From assembly GCA_963575745.1 (NCBI GenBank), contig CAUYUJ010002698.1, positions 47,517 to 86,823 on the forward strand: a stretch of DNA of 39,307 nucleotides. The letters are read 5' to 3'. The notes below the pieces were generated by a model that was given only the letters and a program-made list of their open reading frames with translations, was not told where the DNA came from and did not search any database. The DNA is from Prorocentrum cordatum (Eukaryota > Sar > Dinophyceae > Prorocentrales > Prorocentraceae). Shown here piece after piece: positions 28,814 through 39,247 of this stretch. How positions within the stretch are numbered: position 1 is the stretch's first letter; each line of letters begins with the position of its first letter. The translations under genes and the position numbers were made by a program.

Positions 28814-30488
28814 TTGATTGAATCACGCGCGCCAGGGGGTCGTCGCGGGCGCCGCCGAGGGGATCGCGCACCCCCTGCATGGCAGCCTCAAGACGACTGC
28901 CCTTCGCATAGAAGTGATCACGGCGGTCACGCGCAGCCGAGGCGATTTTTGGTCGTCGTCGTCGCCGCCGCCGTCGTCGTCGTCTTCGTCGCCGCCGCCG
29001 TCGTCGACGAAAATGGGCCAGCGCAGCCCCCCCCCCGTCGCCCGCCTGGGCCCGCGCGGCACCCCCCCCCGCCGGGCACCGCAGTGCGTCGTAGTCGTCG
29101 TCGCTGCCGTCGCCGTCAGCCGCCCGCCGCCCCTCGCCCTCGCCCTCGCCCTCCTCGCCATCGTCCGTCGCCCCTGTCGTCGCCCGCGTCGGCGTCGGCG
29201 TCGTCGTCGTCGACGACGACTGCGGAGACCACGACGAGGGGGGGCTGCCCGCCTTGCTCGGGCCGGGCGAGAGGCCGGGGAAGGAAAGGGGGGGGCGCGA
29301 AACCTGCTGCGCGCAGCTAGTTTCGGTCGCCCCGCCGAGGGGCCAACCCTCGACGCGCGGCCGCTGTCGGCGCCGTGGCTCAAGAAATCAGCAATGCGAG
29401 CTGCCGGGCAAGTCCCCGCTCGGCCACGCCCCCCTCGGCGGGCCCGCGAGGCGGCTGGCGCCCCCTTGGCCTCGACCAGGGCAAGGGATGCGCATCGGTT
29501 CGACAGTGAAGAGCACGGGAAGCGCGGGCGCGAGCGCCGACAGCAGCTCGTCGCTCGTCTTCATGTCGAACAGGCGTCGCCCAGGCTCACGGCCCCTGCT
29601 TCCGCCGCCGTTGCCCCCCGCCCCGCGCCCACCCCCCCGCTCTGCGCTGTCCGTCGCCTTTTCGCCAGCCGCCCGGCGTCGGCGCCAATCACCATCGCCG
29701 CCGCCGTCGATTTCGAATCTGGCGGGCGCCGCCCCGCGACTCGCTCGAGTGGGGAAATGAGGTTCTAAAGCGCGCGCCCCCCACGGATGCACCATCCGCA
29801 AGCGGACATTGCGTCCGGCACGCCACGCCATTCATCCTCGAGCTCCGAACGGACGCACCCATATATTTCGCCCCGGGCGACGAGCGGCCCCAGCTCGCGG
29901 GAGTTCGCCCCGCGTCCGCGCAGACGCCCGCGCGCCGTTTCGCGCGTCGCCTGCTCGTCGGGATGGCCACGCGGGTGGTCATTGACAGGGGCCCGTCTCG
30001 CCGCGGGCCCGAAAACCCAGCTGAGTCCGCGCGTGGACTCCAGAGCAACCGAATCCCCGATGACTTCGATCCTCACGCTGGAGTTCGCCCGGCATTCCGC
30101 TGCGAGCCCAGACGCGCCGGTCGACGAGCGCGCGAGCGCACGCGGCCAAATTTCTTTTCTCGGACACATCGCCCTTATGATTCCGCGCGCCTCCTGCCGC
30201 GGCGGCGCTGCAATGGCGCGAAAGCGCCGGCGAAGTGTGCGCCGCAAATGACCCGGCGCCGCCACGACGCCTCGAAGCGCGGCGCCCCGGCCACGATCAA
30301 CATCGACGCCGCGATGTTTGCGCCTTCTGAGCACCGCGCGCGAATCTGCCAGCCACCCGCCGTAGCGCCCGCGGGAGGGGGGAAAGCGAGCGGGGCCCCG
30401 ACGCGCGCGCGCGGGGGCGCATCGCGAGTCCCCAGCGCGGCGGCGCAAACGACAATCGCGGAGCCCACCTCGCCTGCGCACGCGCGGT
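28814..30488. other. CpG-rich low-complexity DNA, probable degraded Helitron 2 upstream part
   Basis: It contains CGTCGT/GCCGCC microsatellite-like stretches (28955-29220). Long frames exist on both strands because stops are rare. No domain was recognised. By position it should hold the N-terminal portion of Helitron 2. Confidence 0.3.
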
Positions 30489-31062
30489 CACCTCCTGGAT
30501 GGGTGGATAATAAACAGGCGCTGCCGCGTGGAGGACGAGCGATTCAGCTTGGTCCGAAGAGCACACGACACCGCGACCGCGCACGAGTACACCCGCGCGA
30601 AATTTTCGCTGATGAGCCTCCTCAAGGCGACCAGACCAGCAATGCTCACTACTTGCCTTCATCCGCGCACGGGCCCCCGGGCACCTGCGCCGCCCACGCG
30701 CGGTTGAGCTCGAGCTCGGCCGCCGCAATGGAAGGGCCGCGCGGTTCATCGCGTTCGCCTGCAACCCTCGATGGCCAGAGATTGCGGCGCTAGGCCGCCG
30801 CAATGGAAGGGCCGCGTGGTTCATCGCGCTCGCCTGCAACCCCCGATGGTCAGAGATTGCGGAACTGCTCTTGCTGGGGTAAACGGCGGCCGATCAACCG
30901 GGCGCGGTCTTGCGGGTCTTCCGCGGTCGGCTCGCCAAGATGACAACTACCTGCGGGCTGATTGCGCCAGTGATTGCAGCGTCGCCACCCTAGCCATCGA
31001 ATTCCAGTTGCGGGGTTCACCGCGCGCCCACGTCGTCATCTCGGCTGAGTGGCCACCGAAAA
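30489..31062 (+). pseudogene. Helitron 2 Rep N-terminal and HUH region
   Basis: Frame 3 from 30489 reads LLDGWIINRRCRVEDERFS, matching LLNDWLINMYCRMEDERLS of Helitron 1. Then come HYLPSSAHGPP (YYLPSTVPGPP) in another frame, FIALACNPRWSEIAE and, after a TAA, TAADQPGAVLRVFRGRLAKM. Near 30998-31035 it reads IEFQLRGSPRAHVVISAE, the HUH motif region with the first histidine changed to arginine. A 75-bp tandem duplication repeats the CNPRW block. Confidence 0.78.
30718..30867 (+). repeat. 75-bp tandem duplication inside Helitron 2
   Basis: CGCCGCAATGGAAGGGCCGC starts at 30721 and 30796. Both copies encode the FIA(F/L)ACNPRW segment of the Helitron N-terminal domain. At 75 bp (25 codons) it keeps the frame. 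Confidence 0.92.
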
Positions 31063-31985
31063 CACCATAATTAATTCAGTTCAAGGCATCGCGCGAGCTG
31101 CCCTCCGAAGATTCCCCTCTCCGGATGAGGGCAGCGGAACACACGGTTCACGCGCGCGTTCACGGTTGCCGACCCGACAGCCCAGACCAGGAACGCGCCG
31201 AGAGCTGCCCAGGGCCGCCGTCGGCGGACGCCCAAAGTTGCAGCGAAACTTCTACAGACCACGCGAAGAGCTTGAATGACCACGAGTTTCAAGCTCGCAG
31301 CTGGGCCAACCGGATCGCGCCTCTCGCGCCCGCCTCGCGCTCGACAGAGCATTCGGCGGCGGGCCCAGCCGCCCCGCGCCCGCCCGCGCGCGGCCCCCCC
31401 GTCCGCCGACAGGAGACACATGTACCCGCCAAGTGGGGGCCCCCTACATGCGGCAATTGCTCCTCCGCCCCACCAAAAAGCCGGTCGCGGATCGTCGCAG
31501 CCTCGGCGGGGCCCAATTCTCCTCTCGCGGAGCCGCAGCGTGAGCCGCAGATTTTATCGCGAAGACGGACGGGCCCAATTCCGTCATGGAGGATCCCGTC
31601 GCGCTCTGCCACAGCGCCTACCAGCTCCGGCTTGCAATCCTTGCTCTTCTGGAGCAGAACGCACATCACACCGCGATGTTCTGCAAGCTCTGCGAGGTCG
31701 CGACGAAAGATTGGACCGAACGCGGCCTCGGCCATGAAGGCGCCAAGCAAGGACTCGCGACTGCTCCGCGGGCGAGGTGGTTTGCCCCCAGCAACGCGGA
31801 GTCCGGCGCCAACGAGGCGCCGTCGGGTAACGTTGCACAGCTGCACGCGAGGATTTCGAATGATGCCCGCCATAGAGAGCGGCCGTCGACGACATCGCGT
31901 CGCGCGTTCGCGCCTGGCCAGAAGGATCAACATCAGCGCGCGGGCGCGCTGGAAGTGGCGAGGGCGCCGCGTCAATGCATGCGAC
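31063..31985 (+). pseudogene. Helitron 2 middle region
   Basis: LPSEDSPLRMRAAEHTVHAR and a Cys-containing stretch follow the HUH region as in other Helitrons. At 31586-31745 EDPVALCHSAYQLRLAILAL, then LEQNAHHTAM, then WTERGLGHEGAKQGL matches ELVSLRCTASQLRFAFVVLL, then LEQDAKP, then FLDRGLSKGTARQEL of Helitron 1. Confidence 0.7.
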
Positions 31986-32640
31986 GTGCGCCGTGCGCGA
32001 CATGGGCAAAACCGCAGTCATCTCGGAAATCCCGGGCCTCGCCGCACTGCAGTTGCGAGACGGGGCAATGGCGCTTTCAGTTCGCAAAATGCCATGGACA
32101 ACGAAGATCGTCTCGTTTGCGGCTCAGGCCCTCGCACGGACCAAGCTCGCGACCCCGCCGTCGCAGCAGTCATCCAGCGAGGCAAGTGGTCCAGCGCGAA
32201 GGGCAGGATCCGGAGATCGGTGCTCAAGCTCATCCATGGCACCAGAAGAAAAGAAGGGGCGCCCATGTGGACTCCCAAAGGAATTGTTCGCCAAAGGTTC
32301 TCCCGGCAAGTCCCACCAGCTGTTAAAGGGGGGTCCCGAGAGGCCGTCGTCAAGGAGCGCGTTCACGATCTCTGTCGCGGCCGTCGTTGGGACGCCTCGC
32401 AGGCAGGGTTCCGATGCGGAGCGTGTCCACTGGACAGGACAAGTCGACGCCAGAGTTATGCCTGCTTCGCTCTGCGTGGGAGACAAAAAAGGTTACGTGG
32501 CGCTCACCCTGTGCGAGACCAAGCTAACTCGTGCAGAGGCCATCGCCTTCTGCTCCCCGAACTTGAACGACCCCCACGTCGCCGCCACGGCCGAAGTCGC
32601 CGTCGCAACAAACGAAGCCGTGAATGAGTTCAATGCCAAC
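31986..32640 (+). pseudogene. Helitron 2 helicase motifs Ia-III and following
   Basis: GKTAVISEIPGLAALQLRDG with AMALSVRKMP corresponds to motif Ia of Helitron 1. In another frame AAVIQRGKWSSAKGRIRRSV aligns with the motif II region, but the essential Asp-Glu is replaced. TPKGIVRQRFSRQVPPAVKG aligns with the GDFRQIPP motif III region. Frame 1 later reads FCSPNLNDPHVAATAEVAVA and TNEAVNEFNANTQ, matching FPRVNDPAECADRKILTATN. ATPase function is certainly lost. Confidence 0.65.
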
Positions 32641-32914
32641 ACCCAACGGCAGACCACGCAGGTGCATAAATCGCCGCTGTATGTGCGACAGCGCAGATAT
32701 TCCTGACGCGGACTTGGAAGGCTCCGAACTTGCAGGCCTGTCTCCAAGGAGTTCCCCAAAGCATAAAACAAGATCGGTGCGCCCGCCGGCGCGCCCCACC
32801 TGGTCGCTGGCGCGCCGTGCGAGGTCACGAGGAAGTTCAGTCGCAAAGACCGTGTGATGAACCATGATTTGCGGTGATTCGTGGAGTGTTCACAGGAACG
32901 AGATCGTTGCGACG

Positions 32915-33120
32915 CAGGCAGTCAAGGAGTTCCCGCTGCCCCGATTCTTCTGTTCGGCGTTCGTTGGCCCGCCGCGACCGCTCGCCGCCAGTGCCCGCTG
33001 CGACTTGCGTTCTCCTCAACCTTCAACGGCTGCCAGAGAGCCGATCTCAAGCAGCGCGCGGTTGATCTGCGCCGGGGCCCTTTCACCCGCGGCCATTTGC
33101 ACGTCGCTCTGGGCCAGGTG
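32915..33120 (+). pseudogene. Helitron 2 helicase C-terminal motifs
   Basis: AVKEFPLPRFFCSAFVG, then in a shifted frame RRQCPLRLAFSSTFNGCQ and VDLRRGPFTRGHLHVALGQV, aligns with QFPLPRICFRWALG, RRQYPLRPAYASTSNGSQ and VDVRRSPFSHGHLYVALSRV of Helitron 1. The conserved motif VI arginine is replaced by glutamine. Confidence 0.75.
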
Positions 33121-34169
33121 CGCGACGGGCGCTGTCCGCGCGCTCGCGTCTGCCGACCGCGCCGCGCCCGCTTGCCCCGGCCCGGCTAAGAACGTCGCGC
33201 GGCCAGAACTTCTCGCGCCAGAGCGCGCACGGGGCGCCGCGCGGCGGGCGCGGGTCAGCGAGCGACCCGCCGCGACGTCGCCGGCGCGCGAGAGGCAGGG
33301 CCTCGCCGCGTTCGCCAGCAGGAGGTCGCTGGCAAGAGTCCAGCGCCATGTGTCCGCCTTTGCTCGTTCGCCCCTACAGCTTCGCATCCATTTACCAGCG
33401 GCGCATTTCGCATCCGCGGCCGGCGCACGGCATGGCACCCCTCTGCCGCCGCCGCATTGCATCGCGCGCTTGCCTGGTGCGCGCGCTGGGGTCCACGCGC
33501 AGATCCTGCAATTTTCCCGCGCCGCGCGTCGGCGCGGCCACCTTGATCTAGACAGTCCTCGCCGCCGACTTCGCCGCCGCCCGCGCGCGCCGCGCCGCGC
33601 GAGCCAAGGCCTGTGCGACGGCGCAGAAGGCCCCCAAGATGGCGCCCGGCAGGACCTCCGCAACGCCGTTGGCCCCGGGCGCGCAGGCGGCCCAGGGGGC
33701 GCAGCGGAGCTGCAGCCAGTCTACCAACTACACAACTACACCGCCGCGGTCACCCTCGAGCCCATCGACGCGGCCAGGAAGGCCCACTCCGGGGCGCCCC
33801 TTTGCATCGGCGACGCCCCCGGCCTCCCGAGCGGCAAGCCAGGGCGGGGACATGCGCTGAGCGCGCTGCAGGCGCGGGCCGCTTCCCAGCGCAAGCTCTC
33901 TCGCGCCCCAGCGATTTGCCCGCGGGCACCACAGGTCCACCAGAACCCCGCGAATGGCGCATCTTGGGCATTCGCGCCCGCGTCGCACGCCGAGGCAACC
34001 GCGGGGGCGAAACAGGCTCCCCCGCGCGCGAGCGACCTCGGACTTGCCATCTTGCAACAGGCCTTCCCAACGTCAACGCGGAGGCCCCCTCGGAAGAGAA
34101 GGAGAGGAAGAAGAAGGAGAAGAAAAAGAAGAAGAAGAAACAGAAGAAGAAGAGCACCTGGGGCGCGAA

Positions 34170-34216
<47 letters not shown>

Positions 34217-34288
34217 AGAAGAGCGCTTGGGGCGCCGCACTGGGAACCTTGCCGCGCCGCATCCAAGTGACGCGCACTAGAGGCTAGC
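33121..34288 (+). other. CpG-rich DNA with unrecognised frames
   Basis: A fragment AELQPVYQLHNYTAAVTLEP (about 33703) stands out from the Arg/Ala-rich background but is not recognised. The rest looks non-coding. Confidence 0.25.
34092..34232. repeat. (GAA)n tract
   Basis: AAGAAGAAG units with a 30-bp interruption (GAGCGCTTGGGGCGC/GAGCACCTGGGGCGC) that occurs twice. Lys/Glu-rich frames are artefacts. Confidence 0.93.
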
Positions 34289-34323
34289 GGGGGGCAGGCG
34301 CCCGATCTTCGAGCGCGCCGCCA

Positions 34324-34552
34324 GCGCGCGGTCGCGGCGGACACCGCCCCGAAGAGCATCATAGCCGAGCGGAAGGGCCTCGCCTCCAAGAACGCGAGCT
34401 TCACCGCCCGCGCGACGCCGCCCGCCAGCGCCGCGCTCGCGGCCTTCGGGACCACGGGCGAGCAAGCGCCCAACGCAACCGGCAAGGCTAAGCTCAGCAC
34501 GGCCCTGAAGACCGAGAAGGCCTTTTTTGAAAATGAAGAAAGAGAAGAATAG
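34324..34552 (+). CDS. Possible coding fragment, unknown
   Basis: Frame 2 reads VAADTAPKSIIAERKGLASK, then FGTTGEQAPNATGKAKLSTA, then LKTEKAFFENEEREE and a TAG. No ATG start was found. Composition is protein-like, but no family is recognised; the minus strand is also open here. Confidence 0.2.
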
Positions 34553-34984
34553 CAACAGGAGTCGCAAGAAGAAGAATCAGAAGAAACCGCTGCAGCGGGC
34601 CTCGCGCCGGGGGCGACCAGCGCTGATTTTGCAACGCCACCTTGGCCCCACACTCCTTCCTCCCCATCCGCCTGTCTGAGAAAAGCGGGCCAGTCCCCGC
34701 GCCCGCTCTTCGGCCGCAGTCGGAAGCGCGCCACTCGCGCGCTCGCGCGTCCTCTGCGATGCTCCGAGCAAGCTCCAGGATAGCCGCACGGCTTCTGGAA
34801 GAGGCCTCGGCGCGTCCTAGTCGAATGGTCCGACCCTGGGAGCCGCCTTCAGGGCTCTGGGAGGTGCGTCAGGCAATGACTTCCCAGGCATTTGACATGC
34901 CCGTGGGCCCCCAGGACAAGTTCGTAGGTTTCAAGGACTGGGCGCGAGGCCTCCTGACAGCATACAGAGCCCAGACCCACCACC
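34553..34984. other. No supportable gene
   Basis: One 115-codon frame (34642-34989) is present without any recognisable domain. Confidence 0.3.
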
Positions 34985-35600
34985 CCTAGAGCCCACCCCC
35001 TAAGCACTCCTCAGGTTTACCCTCAGGCTTCACCGCAACGCAAACCTTGAGCCTCCGCTTCGGGCCCAACGTTAGGATACCCCAGGCCACTTCCTGAGAC
35101 CAATTCTAAAGTTTACCTTGGGCCTAATTTTAGGCCCATTCCCACGAGTTTCCCCTTAGGGCTTGCCATTCGGCCCACCATGGCGTCGCCCTGGGCCCGT
35201 CCCCGAATTAAGCTTCCCCCCAGGTTCGCCTCCCTTTTAACCTTAGTGTTGGGTCTGCCCTGAGCGACCCAGTTCCTAGGCCATTCTCTCAGGCCTTCTC
35301 TTGGATTGCCCTATTCAGCCTGCCCCTAAACCTACCGCAGGCTTAGCTGTGGCCCTTGCCCTGAGGCTTACCCCTGGGGGGGCTTCCCTAAGGCTTACCT
35401 GGGCCTGCCACATCGGCCTTCCCCCGTGAGCCTACCGTAGGCCTATCCCCAGAGCATTGACCCCATGGCCCTTCCCTTTGGGCCTTGGCCCCAGGCTGCC
35501 CTTAACCGTTGAGCGGACCCCACCGTGCACTACCCTAGGGCTGCGGGTAGGCCCTACCCTGGGTTACCGCAGGACTTTGGGTGAACCATCGGGCAGCCTC
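34985..35600. repeat. Diffuse CCTAGGC/CCCTGGGCT repeat
   Basis: About 600 bp of imperfect 20-30-bp units such as CCCCTAGGCTTACC, GGCCTACCCTGGGTTACC and CCTTCCCTTTGGGCC. There is no coding signal. Confidence 0.6.
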
Positions 35601-36318
35601 CCCCCCGCGCGGTCTGTGGCCCCGGCGGAGCCGCGGAGCTCCTGGCACCCCGAGACGCCCGGCGTTTCCGCGGGGTGGCCTCGCGCATGCCGCAAGAGTC
35701 AGGAGGGGAAAAAACACACAGATACAATTAATCGTCGATCCCAAGGAAAATATACGAAAATATGGGGAGTGGGGGGGAAGACAAAAACCCAGAAAATATG
35801 TGAAAATATGGGGGATATTTTTATTTGTGTGTATTTATTCGTGTGTCCCAGGGCCCCTTCAAAGAGGCGTCGCGGTTTTCGGGAGGTCGGCTCAGACTAG
35901 CCAGCACAGTGTCCAGATGTCTGAACGAAGCTCCACTGCATGGAGGCGTCTCCGCCTTTTTCTGGCAAAGTTGCAGGCTCCCGCTCGCGAGTCTTCCGGC
36001 GGTTTCCAAGACATGCCCCAAGAGCCTCCAGTGCTCGCGGGGCGGAAAAGGGAATGCAGCAACCGCGGGACAGGTGAGGGGAGAGGGGGGAGAGGCCTTC
36101 CGACAGAGACCAGACAATCCTGAGCGTCAAAATTCCACGAAACTGCTCCATATGGAAATTTGTTTCTCGTCAGTGGGCCGCCAAGACTGACTCGGCGCGC
36201 GAAGTGCGCTCTTAAAATCTTGCAGAGCGTGTAAAAGTGTGATTAATATCTACACACATAGAATTTACACACACACACACAAGCAATTATTATTATATAT
36301 ACATACATATGTATATAC
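35601..36318. other. No gene seen; AT-rich patch and TA/CA tract
   Basis: 35740-35850 contains repeated AAAATATG(G) units, an AT-rich island in GC-rich DNA. 36255-36318 is CA/TA-rich and abuts repeat copy B. Confidence 0.5.
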
Positions 36319-37230
36319 AAGACTGCAGTGGCGCTTCGCGCCACTGCACCTTGGTCCTTGAAGTTTGGTACGCAGGCGGAAATAGCAGGAAGGTCAAGCC
36401 GACAATTTAGCGATAACTCCTTGTTGCCTTTTTTCCGGCATCGCCGTTATAATAATGTTGTTCGTTATCTTTCTTCCATGCTTATTTTTCCTCATCCTCG
36501 CCATACCCTGGGCATTCTCCCCATCCTCCTCAGCTCTTTCTGCGATGGCTCCTCCTTGGAGAGCCTCTGGGGGCCTCACCAAAGTTCTCAGGCTTTTTTT
36601 TTAGCCTTCTGGAGGCTTCCTGGGTGTGTTCTGGGGGCCTCTGGGGCTTCCTAAGGCCAACCTGCCTCTAACCGCGGTCTCCTTGAACGGCCCAGTCACG
36701 ATTTGGAAAGCTTCGGAGTGTGTCACGATTTGGGACTCCTGTTGTGCCGTTTTGGGGCTCTCTTGGACTGCCTGTAAGCCTTTTCGGATGGTTGTGGGGC
36801 GATTTGGGAGCCTCCCAGGCGGCTTCGGACGCCTAGGAGACCGCCGTCTTGGAGCGTCGGGAAGCCGAAAAGAGGAGAACCCCAAATGCACCAAAAACCT
36901 ACATAGAATCAATGATTTGTCCCTCTTGGGGGCTGCTTGGGGGTGCTCTTGGAGGCCTCTTGGTACGTCTTGGAGCGATCTTTCGGGGTATGACGGCTTC
37001 TTGGAGCGCTCTTGTGCTGTCTTGGGGGTCTCTGGGACGTTTTCGGTGACCCCCCTGATCGCCCTGGGTGTGCTGCGAAGGCTTGGCAAAGCGCCCTGCA
37101 AGGCCCAGGGGGCCGCTTCGAGGCCCGTTCGGAGGTTCCCAAAGCTCCAGATCCCGGGGGTCCGGTTTTAGAAGGGGGGGGGGGGACGGGTTTTCCCCCC
37201 GCCCGGGATTATAAAAGTATAGGAAGAGGA
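36319..37230 (+). repeat. 0.95-kb dispersed repeat, copy B
   Basis: It begins AAGACTGCAGTGGCGCTTCG and ends with TAAAAGTATAGGAAGAGGAA. It is collinear with copies A and C and somewhat shorter in the middle. Confidence 0.88.
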
Positions 37231-37233
37231 ATA

Positions 37234-38204
37234 CAAGATTGCAGTGGCGCTTCGCGCCATGAACCTTGGTCCTTGAGATTTGGTATGCAGGCGGAATAGC
37301 AGGAAAGTCAAGCCGACAATTTCGCGATGACTCCTTGTTGCCTTTTTCCGGCATCGCCGTTATAATAATGTTCTTCGTTATCCTTCCTCCATGCTTCTTT
37401 TTCCTTATTTTCGCCGTACCCTGCGCATTCTCCCCATGCTCCTCAGCTCTTTTTTGCGGAGGCTCCTCCTTGGAGAGCCTCTGGGGGCCTCACAAAAATT
37501 GTTTCAAGCGTTCTTAAGACCTTCTGGAGGCCTCCTGGGCGTATTCTGGGGGCCTCTGGGGGCTTCCTCGGGCCACCCTGCCTCCAACCGCGGTCTCCCT
37601 GAACGACCAGGTCACGATTTGGAATGCTTCGGAGTGCGTCTTGGGGCCATCTTGGGCCGCCATGGGGCTCTCTGACGGCCATCTTGGACCCGTGTTGTGC
37701 CGTCTTTTGGGGCTCTCTTGACTGCCTTGGACTGCCTAGAAGCCTTTTCGGATGGTTTGTGGGGTGATTTTGGAGCCTCCCAGGCGGCTTCGGACGCCCA
37801 GAAGACCGCCGTCTTGGAGCGTCGGGAAGCCGAAAAGAGGAGAACCCCAAAATTCACCAAAACCTACATAAAATCAATGATTTCTGCCTCTTGGGGCCTT
37901 CTTGGGAGTGCTCTTGGAGGCCTCTTTGGGGCCGTCCTGGAGGCCTCTTGGGCCACCTTGAGGTCACGTCGGTCACTCTTGGAGCGCTCTTGTGCTGTCT
38001 TGGGGGTCTCTGGGGCGTCTCCGATGATCCCCCTGATCGCCCTAGGTGTGCTGGGAAGGCTTGGCAAAACGCCCTGCGAGGCCCGGGGGGCCGCTTCGAG
38101 GCCCGTGCGGAGGGTCCCAAAGCCTCAAATCTCGGGAGTCCGGTTTTTGGGGGGGGGGACGGGTTTCCCCCCGTCCGGGCTTGTAAAAATATAGGAAGAG
38201 GAAT
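37234..38204 (+). repeat. 0.95-kb dispersed repeat, copy C
   Basis: It begins CAAGATTGCAGTGGCGCTTC directly after the copy B tail and ends TAAAAATATAGGAAGAGGAA. B and C therefore stand head-to-tail. Both start with a GGCGC-TTC-GCGCC hairpin. Confidence 0.9.
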
Positions 38205-38335
38205 CAGTTTATGATCATATACATGTGTATGCGTATGTGTGTGTGTCTAGGTAGATTTCGCTAACAGTATTCATCAGTTTCACTACTTATCTACGGATAC
38301 CAGTATCCATATAGTCGACCCTTGATTTATTTATC
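38205..38335. other. No gene seen
   Basis: Near-average composition with a short TATGTGTG tract. No feature was recognised. Confidence 0.4.
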
Positions 38336-38545
38336 GGGACAACCATCGGGACAACCACCGGGACAACCACCGGGACAACCACCGGGACAACCACCGGGAC
38401 AACCATTGGGACAACCATCCGGACAACCATTGGGACAACCATCGGGACAACTATCGGGACAACCGTCGGGGCAACCACCAGGATAATCAGATAGGGCCAA
38501 CCATCGGGACAACCGTCGGGACAACCATCGGGACAGCCATCTAGA
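38336..38545 (-). repeat. GGGACAACCAYC 12-bp minisatellite
   Basis: About 17 units of GGGACAACCACC/GGGACAACCATC with one 20-bp disruption near 38480-38500. Minus-strand Val/Pro-rich frames are artefacts. Confidence 0.95.
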
Positions 38546-38940
38546 CATCCAGCGGGGTGACTCGCTGTTTTGTTTGATATCGCCTCAGCCAGCCCGGGGA
38601 GGAAATCGCGCGGCGTCGCCTCGCCGGCACGCCAGTCACGCACGAAACAGCACGATTGATTGGTGATCGTTTTCTTATTTTTTATTTTGCCGATCGGCGC
38701 GGGCTCTCGGCCCCGCCCCTCCTTCCCCCCCCATGGAGTAGATCTTGGGTTGGCTGCTTTGCGGGGGCCTGTTTCAAGCAGGTGGAGCCCGTTCCTCCAT
38801 AGGACGCACGGTTCCAAACAGTCGCAGTAAGCAGAGGTCCGGAGCCAGGCTCCCCCCCCTCCCCCTTCCTTCCGCCCAGTGTCGAAACGCCGAACAAGAA
38901 AATGTTCGCTTGGTCAGGGCACCTCACTCAGCCACGCGCA
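38546..38940. other. No supportable gene
   Basis: Mixed sequence without a recognisable protein or RNA gene. Confidence 0.35.
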
Positions 38941-39086
38941 GAGGGGGGCGGGGGGAGGGGGGAGGGCTTCTTAGAAGCACCCCTGCCTCTTATAAGGCGC
39001 GGGCCTTCTCTATAGATGTAAGGCCGGCGCCTTTAAGAAGCAGCCTCCTCCTAAGAAGCCCTCCCCCCCTCCCTCCACCTCCTCGT
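38941..39086. mobile_element. Short foldback/inverted-repeat element
   Basis: GGAGGGCTTCTTAG (38961-38974) is the perfect reverse complement of CTAAGAAGCCCTCC (39051-39064). Pairing continues outward (G-runs against C-runs) and, imperfectly, inward (AAGGCGCGGGCCTT against AAGGCCGGCGCCTT) to a loop at about 39007-39019. Confidence 0.75.
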
Positions 39087-39247
39087 GCGCCCCGCTAACT
39101 TGGGAGGCAGGTGGACGCGCCCATACGAAGACAGGTGAGGCCTTGGAAGGCAGGGTGCCCGACTGGGAGGCAGGCGGGCGTGCCCCAAACGGGCGCGCGG
39201 TTGGGCAGGTGGGGCTGGAGAGGGTTTCTCCGAAGGGCTTTGGCGAC

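Larger units (their letters stand above)
30489..33120 (+). mobile_element. Helitron 2 (highly decayed, hidden across frames)
   Basis: In the same order as in Helitron 1, recognisable pieces appear in changing frames: the N-terminal domain, a CNP(H/R)W block, the HUH region, the middle region, helicase motifs Ia, II and III, the region after motif III, and motifs V-VI. Spacing between pieces is similar to that in Helitron 1. No intact long frame follows them, and several catalytic residues are lost. It is a different, older copy than Helitron 1, since identity is only partial even at conserved motifs. Confidence 0.8.

Noticed and set aside
29363-29384. Relic of the dinoflagellate spliced leader (ends GTGGCTCAAG)
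   Set aside because: Only the last bases match; the central ATTTT part of the leader is missing, so chance is more likely. No other leader relic was seen.
32864-34270. 468-codon Arg/Lys-rich protein
   Set aside because: Its first part overlaps Helitron 2 motifs that run in another frame, and its end is a GAA microsatellite.
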